Shown: piece by piece, positions 12,381 to 12,392 of the stretch
Position numbering within the stretch: position 1 is the stretch's first letter
Layout: every line of letters begins with the position of its first letter
From: CAZONU01 sp965370045
GTDB lineage: Bacteria > Planctomycetota > SZUA-567 > JAKLDR01
Assembly (NCBI GenBank): GCA_965370045.1
Contig: CBDUSI010000127.1
Location: 1 to 12,392 of the forward strand
Length of the DNA: 12,392 nt
Direction: 5' to 3'
Translations under genes and position numbers: made by a program
Notes under the pieces: model-generated
Database searches by the model: none
What the model was told of the DNA's origin: nothing
What the model saw: only the letters and a program-made list of their open reading frames with translations

Positions 12381-12392
12381 AGGAAGTATGCC

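Noticed and set aside
12381..12392. ATG at 12388 as the start of another gene
   Set aside because: The AGGA before it is only three bases away and the predicted sigma28 transcript would begin right there; a start further right is more likely.

Overview
The window is GC-rich bacterial DNA with an AT-richer insert at roughly 380-2200. The mix of genes suggests an uncultured, GC-rich, Gram-negative-type lineage. It has long secreted TPR proteins, an M28/PDZ exopeptidase with a signal peptide, a PilT motor, low-complexity basic tails on enzymes, and a STAS sigma-regulation protein. Planctomycetota or a neighbouring phylum fits, but this is a guess from style and not a placement. Promoters repeatedly look sigma70-like, TTG-box then 17 bp then a TATAAT-like box, and starts are usually preceded by GGRGA-type ribosome binding sites.

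Left part (1-2332). A small minus-strand gene with a probable helix-turn-helix runs off the left edge; it has an excellent promoter (TTGACA, 17 bp, TATATT). A 416-base intergenic region with short repeats and hairpins separates it from a plus-strand two-gene restriction-modification operon. The operon encodes a beta-class TSPPY DNA methyltransferase and, 7 bases later, a BglII/BstYI-family endonuclease that keeps the D-x8-E-x-Q active site. The R-M genes are near 50% GC against roughly 65-70% around them, which indicates horizontal acquisition. Downstream lies a 29-codon minus-strand orphan tail of what looks like an FAD-dependent oxidoreductase.

Middle part (2333-10287). A minus-strand STAS (anti-sigma-factor antagonist) gene is divergent from a long plus-strand gene cluster, with opposed promoters in the 144-base gap. 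The cluster is closely packed: DUF4258, DUF2283 (ATGA overlap), an M42 aminopeptidase with a 113-residue Lys/Arg-rich tail, a secreted protein of about 35 TPR units, and a secreted M28 peptidase with PA and PDZ domains. The gaps are short (-4, 27, 34 and 11 bases), so co-transcription is plausible. Together they suggest peptide degradation outside the cytoplasm (M28) and inside it (M42), with the TPR protein as an envelope scaffold; that link is inference.

Right part (10288-12392). A PilT twitching ATPase with its own promoter and a Gly-Gly-Lys-Pro repeat tail ends in a good intrinsic terminator. A short TPR protein with a strong promoter follows. The last 40 bases carry a sequence matching a sigma28 (FliA) flagellar promoter that points off the right edge. 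The PilT and sigma28 signals hint that the organism is motile.

The most unusual items are the two-tier higher-order repeat structure of the TPR gene, the histone-H1-like tail on the M42 peptidase, the PilT tail, and the BstYI-like R-M island. I see no wholly new defence or mobile system. No tRNA, rRNA, CRISPR array or transposase was recognised.
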